DNA of 64,000 bases from Caulobacter sp. FWC26 (GCF_002742645.2 NZ_CP033875.1:2830001-2894000), one strand, 5' to 3'. Counted from the stretch's first letter, positions 1-9,184 are shown. Program-made: numbers and translations. Notes: a model not told the origin generated them from the sequence alone.

Positions 1-640
1 CGGGCAGAGGCGCCTTGTAGCCCTCGATATTGCCCATGCGGTGCCAGGGGGTGAAGGCCGGTCCAGAGAAGTAGTCGGCTAGCTCGGCCTCGCCGAGGCC
101 GAATTCGCGCCAGAGCGCGCGCCAGACATATTCCTGGCCTTCCATGGCCAGCGGCATGTCGACGCCATGCGCCGCCATCCAGTCGATCTCTCGGGTCCAA
201 CGGCCCCAGCCCCACCACGGGGTCGTGTAGCCGTAGGTGCAGGTATTCAGATAGGCGCGGTGGCGGAACGGCGTCTCGACGCGGGCGCCGGAACCGAACG
301 GCACGGCGCCGGTCTGGACGACCCGGTCTCCCTCCCAGCTGACATGAGCTAGGCCCGAGTCGCGGAGATGGGCGTAGGCGCCGCGGACCAGCGCCACGGG
401 GCTGTCGCCGGAGATAGAGAGCGCGCCGTGCTTCTTGCCGACGGCGTACCAGGATCGCCCAGCGCCCGGCGTGACGCTCAGCTGAGCACCGGCCAGTCGC
501 CTTCCGAAGAGCCGTTTGAGGCTTGCGCGGGCCGCGGCTACGCCCTCCAGGGAAGACGCTGCGAGAGCGGGAGACGCTACGAACGTCGCAGCGGCGAGGC
601 TTATCGCCTGACGTCGGTTCAGAAGGGCTTTCATCGGCAT
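1..640 (-). CDS. alpha-N-acetylglucosaminidase, GH89 (N-terminal part, runs off window)
   Basis: Reading leftward from an ATG at 640 (or 634) the frame stays open to the window edge, about 213 codons. The product begins with a signal peptide (KALLNRRQAISLAAATFVA, cleavage near ASPALA); the NRRQAIS segment resembles a twin-arginine motif. The mature part contains TCTYGYTTPWWGWGRWTREI followed by DWMAAHGVDMPLAMEGQEYVW, the hallmark of GH89 (human NAGLU family), which releases terminal alpha-linked GlcNAc. It lies 139 bp after the TonB receptor gene in the same direction, so it should trim imported or periplasmic glycan and feed GlcNAc to the PTS and nag genes upstream. There is no clear ribosome binding site before either ATG, and a terminator-like hairpin ends only a few bases upstream, so expression is probably low. 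The catalytic region is outside the window. The family call is firm. Confidence 0.88.
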   Translation of the reverse strand, partial: MPMKALLNRRQAISLAAATFVASPALAASSLEGVAAARASLKRLFGRRLAGAQLSVTPGAGRSWYAVGKKHGALSISGDSPVALVRGAYAHLRDSGLAHVSWEGDRVVQTGAVPFGSGARVETPFRHRAYLNTCTYGYTTPWWGWGRWTREIDWMAAHGVDMPLAMEGQEYVWRALWREFGLGEAELADYFSGPAFTPWHRMGNIEGYKAPLP

Positions 641-650
641 CAGGATCTAC

Positions 651-694
651 GAAAAGGCGCGCCCGCCGCCTAGGAGAACACGTGCGGCGGGCGC
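651..694 (-). terminator. intrinsic terminator or attenuator between TonB receptor and GH89 genes
   Basis: On the minus strand an 11-bp perfect stem (684-694 with 659-669, GCGCCCGCCGC paired with GCGGCGGGCGC) has a 14-base loop. It is followed by GCC and then TTTT at 655-652. The gene that follows starts at 640 or 634, leaving no room for a promoter, so this should act as a partial terminator that lowers GH89 relative to the receptor. Confidence 0.65.
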
Positions 695-702
695 CAGGGG
701 AA

Positions 703-727
703 GCCTCGTCCGTCCGACGGGCGAGGC
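703..727 (-). other. second hairpin downstream of the TonB receptor gene
   Basis: GCCTCG (703-708) pairs with CGAGGC (722-727) and CCGT (710-713) with ACGG (717-720), separated by one mismatch, with a 3-base loop. No T tract follows. Together with the hairpin at 651-694 it makes a tandem-hairpin 3' end for the receptor mRNA, which could stabilise that message. Confidence 0.4.
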
Positions 728-779
728 AGGGAAAGACACGGCGCTCAGGGGAGGTAGGACGAGCGCCGCGTCAAACGCG

Positions 780-3452
780 TTACATCTTGTATTGGAACGA
801 CAGGTAGTAGCTGGGCCCCGTGACCGAGGTCTCCTGCCAACGGCTGGCCTTGCCCAGATACGCTTCCTCCTGAGCATTGTTGATGTTCATCGCCGCGAAG
901 GCGAAGCTCAGGCGTTCGTTGAAGTTATAGCCGAGGTTCAGGTCGAGCTGGGTGCGCGACTTGACCGTGTGGCCCAGCGGACCGGCGAAGAAGCTCTCCA
1001 CCGACGTCTGGTCGTAGGCGCTGCGGTAGTTGGCCGACAGACGAGCGCTGAACTTCTGGTTTTCCCAGTAGAGCGTGCCGTTGGCGGTGTGCTCCGACAG
1101 GTTGGCCAGACGGAAGCCGGTGGTCGAGGTGGCCGGCGTAACGTGCGTGTAATTGGCGATCAGGCCAAAGCCCTCGATCGGCAGCCACGCGTCGAGCGAC
1201 TGCTGCCAGTTCACCTCGTAGCCGTGGATGTCGACCACGCGGGAGTCATTGAAGCTCTCGGTGATCAGGTAGTTGTCGCCGTTGCCGGCCACGCAGACGC
1301 CGCTCGAGTCCTTCGACAGCGAAACGGACTCATAGCTCGTCGGGCAGGTCAGCTGGGTGAAGACGCCGTTCTTGACCTTCTTGGAGAAGTAGCCGGCGCT
1401 CAGACCGTTGCCCTGGCCATAGTACCACTCCAGCGTCAGATCCAGCTGGTTGGCGGTCATCGGGTTGAGGTTGCCCTGGCCCGACGAGATCGTGAACACC
1501 TTCTTGCCCGTCGTGTCGGTGGTGCTGGTCACCGTACGAGCCAGCTGGTTGCTGGAGTCGATGATCGGACGGACCAGAACCTTCGCGGCGGCGACGCGCA
1601 GCAGCAGATTGTCGGTCAGGTCGACGCTCAGGTTGGCCGACGGCAGCAGGTTGTCGTACGACTTCTTGGCGGTGTAGTTGCCCGACACCAGCCGGACCTC
1701 GGTGTTCAGAGGATTGGCTGCGCCGCCGACATAGCCCTTGATCGTCTGGTCGGTGCTCTCGTTGCGGACGCCCACATTGCCGCGGAACGACTTGGACAGC
1801 ACCTCGCCGCGCAGGTTGGCCATCGCGTAGAGCGAGGTCAGGTCCCGCTGGACGCGATAGCTGCCCAGCGGGTCGAAGCCCTCATAGACCGAAACGCCCT
1901 GAGCCTTCAGCGCATCGCGATAGGCGTCGAGGTTCGGCGACACCCAGGCGGCCGGCAGGGTCATCTGGCCGTCCAGGAAGTTGCTGATCGGGATGCCGCT
2001 GTTGGCCATGGTCGGCGAGTAGGACGCCGGGATGGCGTTCTGACCGTCCTTGCGCACGACGTAGCGCTTGAGCACCTCGGTCCGCGTCTTGGCGCCGACC
2101 TGCACCGACTCCAGGATGCCCCACTCCAGATAACGCTTGGCGTCGAACTGGGCCGCGCGCTCGTAGGAGTCGATCGTACGATAGGCGCCGTTCGGGTAGG
2201 TGTTCCGGATCAACGTGGCGGGGTTGTATTGCGCCGTGTCCGTCAGGGCCGTCGACGTGGTGAACACCACGTTCTTCGGGTTGGAGATGTCCACCGTGGC
2301 CATCGGGATATTGATGCCCAGGATCGCGGCTTCCTCGTTATGCTTGGCGCTGCCGCGCGAGTAGTGGCCGACAGCCTTGAAGTCCCAGTTTTCGATGCCG
2401 GTATAGTGGACGTTCGCCGTCAGCGCGCCCGTCGACTGCGGACGGTTCTCGTACTGGTGGTTGTTCTCCAGACGGAAGTTGTTCACCTGCACCTTGGTCG
2501 CGGTGCCGTCAGCCAACGTTATCGGCACGACGTTCGACGCCGATGGCGTGGTGAAGAGGAAGACCTGCTGATGGACGTGCTGGGTGGTCTTGTCCTCGGC
2601 ATAGGTGCCGATGAGGTCCATCTGCAGGTGCTCGGTCGGCTTCCACTGGAGGGCGCCGTTGATCATGCTGCGCTTGGTTTCGCGGTCGATGCGGCGATAG
2701 CGCAGACGCGCGGGGGTGTAGACGTTGTTGCTGACGGTCCAGCGGTCCATCCACAGATAGTCGCCACGGTCCTTCAGTTCCTGGTAGCCGGCGCCGAGGA
2801 AGACGCCCAGCTTGCCGTCCAGGAAGTGGTCCACATAGGTCAGACCGTACTTGCCCGTGGCGCCGCCGCCGATCAGATCCTGCTTCTGCAGCTTGCCGGC
2901 CAGGATGATTTGGCGGCCCTTCACGTCGAACGGGTGAACCGTGTCGATATTGACGGTGCCCGCCAGGCCGCCGGCGTCCATGTCGGCCGTCGGCGACTTG
3001 TAGACCTGGATGCCCGACGCCAGCTCGGTCTGAATGACGTCATAGCGGAAGCCGTCGGTGAAGTTGGAGCTCTTGAACGTCTGGCCGTTGACGGTGGTCA
3101 GCGCGTACTGCGGGCCCAGACCGCGAATGCTGATCGTCGAGCCGCGGCCGTTGATGGCCGAGATCTGGACGCCCGGAATGCGCTGAATGGCTTCGGCGAT
3201 GTTCTCCGAGGGAAACTTGCCGATGTCTTCCGACGAGATGCCGTCGGAAACGCGGACGTCCTTGCGCTTGACGTCCAGAGCGGTCGCCAGGCTCTTGCGG
3301 AAGGCCGTGACGACGACTTCGTCGACGGCGGCTTGGTCCGCAGGCGCGGCCGCCTGGGCGAGCGCCACATCGGCGAAGCAGACGCCGCTCATCAGCGCGA
3401 TGGCGAAGGCCTTGCGGCGACCTGCGGTCGCATGGGTCTTGGTGTCGGTCAT
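780..3452 (-). CDS. TonB-dependent receptor for GlcNAc-containing glycan (TIGR01782-like)
   Basis: 890 aa, usual length for this family. Start chosen at ATG 3452, preceded by AGGGGGA; a signal peptide follows (GRRKAFAIALMSGVCFADVALA). The plug domain shows DEVVVTA and then DIGKFPSENIAEAIQRIPGV, typical of the Caulobacter/Xanthomonas carbohydrate-receptor subfamily, followed by ISIRGLGPQYALTTVNGQ. The rest is a 22-strand-type beta-barrel region; it ends YYLSFQYKM, not with the usual terminal Phe. It should carry an oligosaccharide across the outer membrane using TonB. Context (NagE/NagF-like PTS and nagA on one side, GH89 on the other) points to a GlcNAc-bearing substrate; that is inferred, not read from the sequence. 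It has its own upstream region of 385 bp with a candidate promoter. Confidence 0.92.
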   Translation of the reverse strand: MTDTKTHATAGRRKAFAIALMSGVCFADVALAQAAAPADQAAVDEVVVTAFRKSLATALDVKRKDVRVSDGISSEDIGKFPSENIAEAIQRIPGVQISAINGRGSTISIRGLGPQYALTTVNGQTFKSSNFTDGFRYDVIQTELASGIQVYKSPTADMDAGGLAGTVNIDTVHPFDVKGRQIILAGKLQKQDLIGGGATGKYGLTYVDHFLDGKLGVFLGAGYQELKDRGDYLWMDRWTVSNNVYTPARLRYRRIDRETKRSMINGALQWKPTEHLQMDLIGTYAEDKTTQHVHQQVFLFTTPSASNVVPITLADGTATKVQVNNFRLENNHQYENRPQSTGALTANVHYTGIENWDFKAVGHYSRGSAKHNEEAAILGINIPMATVDISNPKNVVFTTSTALTDTAQYNPATLIRNTYPNGAYRTIDSYERAAQFDAKRYLEWGILESVQVGAKTRTEVLKRYVVRKDGQNAIPASYSPTMANSGIPISNFLDGQMTLPAAWVSPNLDAYRDALKAQGVSVYEGFDPLGSYRVQRDLTSLYAMANLRGEVLSKSFRGNVGVRNESTDQTIKGYVGGAANPLNTEVRLVSGNYTAKKSYDNLLPSANLSVDLTDNLLLRVAAAKVLVRPIIDSSNQLARTVTSTTDTTGKKVFTISSGQGNLNPMTANQLDLTLEWYYGQGNGLSAGYFSKKVKNGVFTQLTCPTSYESVSLSKDSSGVCVAGNGDNYLITESFNDSRVVDIHGYEVNWQQSLDAWLPIEGFGLIANYTHVTPATSTTGFRLANLSEHTANGTLYWENQKFSARLSANYRSAYDQTSVESFFAGPLGHTVKSRTQLDLNLGYNFNERLSFAFAAMNINNAQEEAYLGKASRWQETSVTGPSYYLSFQYKM

Positions 3453-3837
3453 TCTTGTATTCCCCCTGACTAAGGCGGCGCGAGAACGGGTTGCGGTCGC
3501 GTCGCGCGCGGCAAGCATGATGCAGACCATTCGAGTACCTTTTTGCACTCTCGGTCGAATGATAAGAGTTGCGGCGCATTCGCCGCAATTCCTTAAGCCA
3601 CTGCTTTATTTTACTTTTTGAAGAACGGCTATCCTTTGGGCGCCGCTCCAGCTTGGCTTGTCGAAATCGCCGATTACATCCTCCATATATTATTATATTT
3701 CAGTGCCTTATCAGAGCATATTCCGGCGACTGGAATCCGACGCACAATACCATTGTAATGCCTCTTAAGAAACCACTTCCGGCTTGAAGCTCAGCACGTA
3801 TGATCCCGGCGCGTGTCGCTGCGACCGCGCTCGGAGC
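3453..3837 (-). promoter_or_regulatory. intergenic promoter region of the TonB receptor gene
   Basis: This 385-bp gap is unusually AT-rich for the window. On the minus strand a perfect TATAAT lies at 3697-3692; no good -35 is seen. A palindrome ACAAT-ACC-ATTGT sits at 3744-3756, about 50 bp upstream of that -10, and shares the 9-mer AATACCATT with the promoter region of the PTS operon (8249-8257). It may be an activator or repressor site. No gene was found here. Confidence 0.4.
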
Positions 3838-5637
3838 CTAGGGTCGCAGCACCTCCGCGATCCGCTCGGCTTCCGGGCCGATGATGAGGTGCAGGGTGTC
3901 TTCCGCGACCCGCGTCACCCCGCGCACGCCGGCGGCGTGGACGGCGGGTTGGTCGATGTTTGCGGGGTCGAGGACGACGATGCGCAGGCGGCTGGAGACG
4001 GCGGCGACGTCGCAGAGGTTGCCTGGGCCGCCGAGCGCCTGGACCAGACGTTCAGCCTTGCTCCTGTCGGCCTCGGAGGGCGATGGAGACGCAGCAGGAG
4101 CCGCCGGGGCCGCGAGCCTTGCCGCTGTTGTGGGCGATGGGCCTGCCCCGCCGGTGGCGATGGCGCCCCGGATCTCGCCGGCCACGGTGTCGGCGATGGG
4201 GCCCAGCACCACCTGCAGGGCCTTGTCGGAGGGCTTGACCACCCCGCGCGCGCCCAGCGCCTTGAGGGCGGGCTCGTCGACCTGGCCCTGGTCGTTGACG
4301 ATCAGGCGCAGGCGGGTGGTGCAGGCGTCGACGCTGACGAGATTGGCCGCGCCGCCCAGGGCGACCAGGAAGTCGGCCCCGCGTCCGCCCCCGGTGGTGA
4401 CGGTCTCGATGGAAGGGCCCGCTTCGTCCTCGCGCCCGGGGGTCTTCAGGTCGAACCGGACGATCGCGAACCGGAAGACGCCGTAATAGATCGCGCCATA
4501 GACCAGCCCCACCGGGATCAGCAGCAACGGGTGCGTGGCCTTGTTGAAGTTCAGCACATAGTCGAACAGGCCCGCCGAGAACCCAAAGCCCAGCTTGACG
4601 TCGAGGATGTTCATCAGGGCCATCGACAAGCCCGTCAGCAGGGCGTGGATCGCATAGAGCGCCGGCGCCAGGAACATGAACGTAAACTCGATCGGCTCGG
4701 TCACGCCGGTCAGGAACGAGGTCAGGGCCAGCGACCCCAGCATCCCCGCCACCGCCTTGCGGCGCTCGGGCCGCGCAGTGTGCAGCATGGCCAGGCACGC
4801 GGCCGGCAAGCCGAACATCATCACCGGGAAGAACCCGCTCATGAACGCCCCGGCCGTCTTGTCGCCGGCGGCGAAGCGGTTGAGGTCGCCGGTGACGCCG
4901 TTGAAGTCGCCCAGGATGAACCAGACCACGTTGTTGAGGATGTGGTGCAGGCCCGTGACGATCAGCAGGCGGTTGAGCAGGCCATAGACGACGAGGCCCA
5001 GGTTGCCCGACGCGGTGACCAGGCCGCTCAGGCCATCGACGCCGGCCTCCAGCGTGCTCCAGAACGCGCCGAACAGCAGGGCCAGGACCACGCCGGCCAG
5101 GCCCGCCACGATCGGCACGAACCGCCGCCCGCCGAAGAAGGCCAGATATTCCGGCAGCTTGATGGTGCTGTAGCGGTTATAGAGCCACCCGCTGATCACG
5201 CCCGACAGGATGCCCACCGGGATCGACAGCTTGCCGATCTCCTTGGCCTTCCAGGCGGCCACCGCCAGATCCTTGGCCCCCTCGACGGCCTTGGCCGCCA
5301 CCTCGGGCGGGGCGACCATCAAGACCTCGACGCCCTTGGTGGCGATGACGTAGCAGACCACGCCCGCGAGGCCCGCGGCCCCATGGTTCTCGCGCGCCAG
5401 GCCCACCGCCACGCCGATGGCGAAGATCAGGCCAAGGCTGCCGAAGATCGCCCCGCCCGCCGCGCCGAAGGTGTTGGCCACCGTCAACGACACGCCGTGA
5501 GTCATCGCCGCGAGCGCGGGCGCGCCCAAGAGGTCCGGCTGGCCGATGCGAAGCAGCAGCGCGGCCACCGGCAGCACCGCGATCGGCAGCATCAGGGCCC
5601 GGCCAAGCGGCTGCAGGACTTCGAGCGGAGACTTCAT
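3838..5637 (-). CDS. nagE: PTS N-acetylglucosamine-type permease EIIC-EIIB with extra EIIB-like domain
   Basis: 599 aa. Residues 1-400 form the membrane EIIC domain (about ten hydrophobic segments, with the conserved LHHILNN near 230 and GVTEPIEFTFMF near 311-322). A first EIIB domain at about 420-490 carries the phosphorylated Cys (VSVDACTTRLRL, C439). After a Pro/Ala/Ser-rich linker (about 495-522) comes a second EIIB-like domain (about 527-599) in which the aligned position is Val547 (DVAAVSSRLRI), so it cannot accept phosphate the usual way. The protein would import and phosphorylate GlcNAc to GlcNAc-6-P, taking phosphate from the EIIA of the upstream fusion protein, whose stop lies 4 bp before this ATG, so the two are translationally coupled. 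Substrate is assigned from family (glucose/GlcNAc EIIBC) and from nagA/nagB neighbours. Confidence 0.88.
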   Translation of the reverse strand: MKSPLEVLQPLGRALMLPIAVLPVAALLLRIGQPDLLGAPALAAMTHGVSLTVANTFGAAGGAIFGSLGLIFAIGVAVGLARENHGAAGLAGVVCYVIATKGVEVLMVAPPEVAAKAVEGAKDLAVAAWKAKEIGKLSIPVGILSGVISGWLYNRYSTIKLPEYLAFFGGRRFVPIVAGLAGVVLALLFGAFWSTLEAGVDGLSGLVTASGNLGLVVYGLLNRLLIVTGLHHILNNVVWFILGDFNGVTGDLNRFAAGDKTAGAFMSGFFPVMMFGLPAACLAMLHTARPERRKAVAGMLGSLALTSFLTGVTEPIEFTFMFLAPALYAIHALLTGLSMALMNILDVKLGFGFSAGLFDYVLNFNKATHPLLLIPVGLVYGAIYYGVFRFAIVRFDLKTPGREDEAGPSIETVTTGGGRGADFLVALGGAANLVSVDACTTRLRLIVNDQGQVDEPALKALGARGVVKPSDKALQVVLGPIADTVAGEIRGAIATGGAGPSPTTAARLAAPAAPAASPSPSEADRSKAERLVQALGGPGNLCDVAAVSSRLRIVVLDPANIDQPAVHAAGVRGVTRVAEDTLHLIIGPEAERIAEVLRP

Positions 5638-5641
5638 CGGC

Positions 5642-8194
5642 TCAGGCTCCCCGGGACGCGTTCAAAGGGTTTTGGACCAGCGCGCGCACCGCCTCGGGGG
5701 AGGTCTGCGTCAGGGCCTGCGCCGCCAGGGCCCGGCAGGCCTCCAGCGACAGACCCCTCACCCTGGCCTTCACCTCCGGCGCGATGGACGCCGTGGCCGA
5801 CAGCTCGGTGACCCCCAGCCCCAGCAGCAGCGGGGTGGCGTCCAGGTCCGAGGCCAGGCCGCCGCAGACCCCGACCCAGCGCCGGTGCTGGGCCGCGCCC
5901 CGGCAGGTCTGGTCGATCATCCGCAGCACCGCCGGATGCAGGGCGTCGACCCCGGCGGCGAGCTCGGGATTGCCGCGGTCCATGGCCAGCACGTACTGGG
6001 TCAGGTCATTGGTGCCGATCGACAGGAAGTCGGCCTCGGCGGCCAGCAGGTCGGCGGTGACGGCCGCGGCCGGGGTCTCGATCATCACGCCGAGCGCCAC
6101 CGGCTCGGTGATCCCCAGCTCACGCTTGGCCTCCTCCAGCATCGTGCGGACCGCCCGCAGCTCATCGAGGCTGGCCACCATCGGGACCATGATCTTGCAC
6201 TGACCTTGCGGCTGGACCCGCAGGATGGCGCGCAGCTGGGCCTTCAGAAGGTGCGGCCGCCACAGGCTGACCCGCACCCCGCGCAGGCCCAGCGCCGGGT
6301 TCTCCTCGGCTGGGATCGGCAGATAGGGCGCGGCCTTGTCGCCGCCGACATCCAGGGTGCGGATGATCAGGGGACGGCCGTCCAGGGCCGAGGCGATGGC
6401 CTGGTACTGGCGGGCCTGCTCGTCCTCGTCGGGCGGGGTCTCGCGATCCAGGAACAGGAACTCGGTGCGCAGGAGGCCGCAGCCCTCGGCCCCGTTGGCC
6501 ACGGCGGCCTGGGCGTCGGCGAGCGAGCCGGTGTTGGCGAACACCTCGATGCGGACCCCGTCCAGCGTCACCGCCGGTTCGTGAGCAGCGGCCTTGGCGG
6601 CGGCCTTGCGTTCCTGGCGCTGGGCCAGGGCCGTCTGGGCCGCTTCCAGGGCCTTGGCGTCAGGGGCCACGCGCAGGGTCGCGGCGTCGGCGTCCAGGAT
6701 CAGGGTCGCCCCGTCCTTGACCCTCGACAGGGCCCCGCCCAGGGCCACCAGCGCCGGAACCCCCATCGCCGCAGCCAGGATGGCCACGTGCGAGGTCGGC
6801 CCGCCGCGCGCGGTGGCCAAGCCGGCGACGACGCCGGGGTCCGCGCCCATCAGTTGCGAAGGCAACAGCTCGTCGGCCAGCAGGATCGAGCCGGGGGCCA
6901 GCGCCGCGCCAGTCTCCTCCTCGCCGCTCAGGGCGCGCAGCACCTGGCGTTCGAGATCGATCAGGTCGTCGACCCGCTCGGCCAGGCGGCGATCGCCCAG
7001 GGCTCTGAGGGCCTCGACATAGCCGCCGACCGCCTCTCGCCAGCCAAAGCCCGCGCTCTTGCCCGCCGCGATCGCGCGGCGCGCGCCGGCGACCAGTTCA
7101 GGATCGTCCAGGAAGGCCAGGTGCGCGGCCAGGATCGCCTTGCGGGCCTTGTCGCCGGTCTCGGCGGCCTTGCCGATGCGGACGCGGACGCGCTCCAGCG
7201 CCGTCGTCAGCGCCGCCTCTTCCTGGGCCAGGCCCTCGCCGGCCTCGCGCACGACGATATCGGCGCTGGCCAGGCGCACGGCCTTGCCAATCGCCAAGCC
7301 CGGCGCGGCCAGGACGCCCTTGAGCACGCCGTCGCGCGGCAGGTCCAACGGTTGGGACGGTTCGGTCGGGGCGGGCGGGATGGATGGAGGGATGGGCGAA
7401 GCCTGGGTCCTGGCGGCCTCCGGGGCGCCTTCCCCCATGCCGCCTTCGATCAGCTCGGCCAGGGCCGCCACCGCCGCCGGGGCGTCCGCGCCTGCGGCCA
7501 GGAGCGTGATGGCGTCTCCATGCCGGATCGCCAGCGCCATCAGGCCCACCGGGCTCCTGGCGTTGGCGCGACGCTCGCCAAGGACAATCGTGATCTCCGC
7601 CGCGAACGCTCGCGCGGCCTCGGCGATGCGGGCGGCGGGGCGAGCGTGGATCCCATGGACCAGGGGCACGAGGATCTCGCGGGCGATCTCGTCGCCCGTG
7701 GCGGTCGGGGCGGCGGTGGGGGTGGCGCGCCCCTCGATCGGCGACAGCGCCATCAGGAACCCGCCGACCCCGATCTCGCGGTCCTGGTCGCGGCGGACGA
7801 TCTTGAACGCCTCACCGTTGGTGATCACCACCGGAGTGATCAGGCTGCGCGCCCGTTGCGCCAGCAGGTCAAGGTCAAAGCCGATCAGCGGCTCGCCCGC
7901 CTTCACCGCCTGGCCTTCCCGCACCAGGACCTCGAAGCCCTCGCCGTTCAGCGCCACGGTCTCCAGGCCGATATGCATCAGGATCTCAGCGCCGTTGTCC
8001 GCCCGCAGCGTCACCGCGTGCCTCGCCCGGTGCACCGACACCACCACCCCGTCGCACGGCGCGTGCAGCACCGAGTCCAGCGGATCAATCGCCAGCCCGT
8101 CGCCCAGCATCCGCTCCGCGAACACCGCATCCGGCGCCTCTTCCAGCGACGAGACCCAGCCCTTCAGGGGCGCGGTGAGGATCAAGGCTGACAT
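5642..8194 (-). CDS. nagF: PTS multiphosphoryl transfer protein EIIA-HPr-EI
   Basis: 850 aa fusion. The EIIA(Glc) domain (about 1-145) has its active His in ILMHIGLETV (H74) with a second His at 59. A linker leads to an HPr domain (about 172-255, GIHARPAA, H183). Enzyme I follows (about 290-850) with GGPTSHVAI (H469) and the C-terminal IGTNDLTQYVLAMDRGNP signature. It passes phosphate from PEP through EI, HPr and EIIA to the EIIB of the neighbouring permease. The order matches the NagF type of Pseudomonas GlcNAc systems. Start at 8194 is preferred: AAGGGGG lies 6 bases upstream, whereas the ATG at 8200 abuts that sequence. First gene of the leftward nag operon; its promoter region carries two operator-like repeats. 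A self-contained system makes sense in a lineage without a general sugar PTS. Confidence 0.92.
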   Translation of the reverse strand: MSALILTAPLKGWVSSLEEAPDAVFAERMLGDGLAIDPLDSVLHAPCDGVVVSVHRARHAVTLRADNGAEILMHIGLETVALNGEGFEVLVREGQAVKAGEPLIGFDLDLLAQRARSLITPVVITNGEAFKIVRRDQDREIGVGGFLMALSPIEGRATPTAAPTATGDEIAREILVPLVHGIHARPAARIAEAARAFAAEITIVLGERRANARSPVGLMALAIRHGDAITLLAAGADAPAAVAALAELIEGGMGEGAPEAARTQASPIPPSIPPAPTEPSQPLDLPRDGVLKGVLAAPGLAIGKAVRLASADIVVREAGEGLAQEEAALTTALERVRVRIGKAAETGDKARKAILAAHLAFLDDPELVAGARRAIAAGKSAGFGWREAVGGYVEALRALGDRRLAERVDDLIDLERQVLRALSGEEETGAALAPGSILLADELLPSQLMGADPGVVAGLATARGGPTSHVAILAAAMGVPALVALGGALSRVKDGATLILDADAATLRVAPDAKALEAAQTALAQRQERKAAAKAAAHEPAVTLDGVRIEVFANTGSLADAQAAVANGAEGCGLLRTEFLFLDRETPPDEDEQARQYQAIASALDGRPLIIRTLDVGGDKAAPYLPIPAEENPALGLRGVRVSLWRPHLLKAQLRAILRVQPQGQCKIMVPMVASLDELRAVRTMLEEAKRELGITEPVALGVMIETPAAAVTADLLAAEADFLSIGTNDLTQYVLAMDRGNPELAAGVDALHPAVLRMIDQTCRGAAQHRRWVGVCGGLASDLDATPLLLGLGVTELSATASIAPEVKARVRGLSLEACRALAAQALTQTSPEAVRALVQNPLNASRGA

Positions 8195-8253
8195 CGGCAT
8201 CCCCCTTTCCGCCAGCAAACACCCGGCGACACACTACATTCCATTTTAATACC

Positions 8254-8292
8254 ATTTGGCAAGGCCACTTTTTAAATTTGGCAAGGACACTC
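8254..8292. promoter_or_regulatory. two direct operator repeats in the nagF / gntR divergent promoter
   Basis: On the plus strand TTTGGCAAGGCCACTT (from 8255) and TTTGGCAAGGACACTC (from 8277) are repeated with an exact 22-bp period, two helical turns. Read on the minus strand the core is TGGC-CTT-GCCA (one mismatch in the second copy). The same core recurs as a perfect palindrome before manD (13844-13860). They lie between the divergent nag operons and are the best candidate sites for the GntR regulator encoded next door. A GCTATAGC -10-like element for the rightward genes is at 8315-8322. Confidence 0.6.
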
Positions 8293-8443
8293 TTTCGCGC
8301 GCGGCGAAATTCCTGCTATAGCGTTGTCCGACAGCGAGATTCCGGTTCGCCAGATCGATCTCATCGTTCGGTGATTGGTCCCACATTGGCATCGCGCTAC
8401 ACTTTAAGTTCCCGAAGCCCCCGAACGCAGGAGTCGGAGCGAC

Positions 8444-9184
8444 GTGTCTCTTTCCAAGCGCATAGGCTTCGCCCATGGCGCGGTTTCGGCCCCCCTTTAC
8501 CTGCAGCTGCAACGCGCGCTGCGCGAGGCGATCGAAACCAAGGTGCTCGCGCCCGATGACGCCCTGCCGCCCGAACGGGACATGGCCGAGGATTTCGCGG
8601 TTTCGCGGATCACGGTGCGCAAGGCGCTGGAGGGCCTTGTCAGCGAGGGCCTCCTGACTCGTCGGCAAGGCGCCGGCACGTTCGTTGCCGCACGCGTGGA
8701 AAAGAACTTCTCCAAGCTGACCTGCTTCACAGAGGACATGCGCTCACGCGGCCGCGCGCCGTCCAGCGAATGGATCGCGCGCGCCGAGGGCGCGGTGACG
8801 CCGGAAGAAGCGCTTATGCTGGGCGTTTCGCCCAATACGCCGGTCTATCGCTTCCACCGCATCCGCTTCGCCGACGGCGCGCCTATGGCGGTGGAGTACA
8901 CGACGATCGCCGGCTTCGCCCTGCCCTCGGCCGAGGCCGTGCAGGACTCCCTCTATGAGGCCATGGCCGCGACCGGTCACCGACCAACGCGAGCGCTGCA
9001 GCGGCTGCGCGGCGTCCTGATCTCGCGAGAACACGCGGCGCTGCTGGGCGTCAAGGCCAAGGACGCCGGCTTGCTGGTCGAGCGACGCGGCTACCTCAAG
9101 GACGGCCGGGCCGTGGAAATCTCGCACTCCTATTATCGCGGCGACGCCTACGATTTCGTCGCCGAGCTGAACGACGCAACCTGA
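8444..9184 (+). CDS. GntR-family (HutC/UTRA) transcriptional regulator of the nag genes
   Basis: 246 aa, GTG start at 8444 with GGAG 4 bases upstream. The N-terminal winged helix (about 15-80) includes LPPERDMAEDFAVSRITVRK and GLLTRRQGAGTFVA; the rest (about 95-240) is a UTRA effector domain, with FHRIRFADGAPMAVEY as a typical segment. HutC-type regulators of this kind (NagR, YvoA, DasR) sense GlcN-6-P or GlcNAc-6-P. It is divergent from nagF-nagE and directly upstream of the deaminase and nagA genes, which are its likely targets together with manD, judged from the shared operator. Effector and repressor mode are inferred. Confidence 0.87.
   Translation: MSLSKRIGFAHGAVSAPLYLQLQRALREAIETKVLAPDDALPPERDMAEDFAVSRITVRKALEGLVSEGLLTRRQGAGTFVAARVEKNFSKLTCFTEDMRSRGRAPSSEWIARAEGAVTPEEALMLGVSPNTPVYRFHRIRFADGAPMAVEYTTIAGFALPSAEAVQDSLYEAMAATGHRPTRALQRLRGVLISREHAALLGVKAKDAGLLVERRGYLKDGRAVEISHSYYRGDAYDFVAELNDAT

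Noticed and set aside
792..3473. Long open frame antisense to the TonB receptor gene (893 codons)
   Set aside because: Product is low-complexity Arg/Gly/Val/Gln with no domain; it mirrors codon bias of the real gene. Similar antisense frames over nagE, nagF, the GH3, amylosucrase and TonB genes were dropped for the same reason.
8195..8200. Upstream ATG for nagF
   Set aside because: The ribosome site abuts this ATG; the ATG at 8194 has correct spacing.
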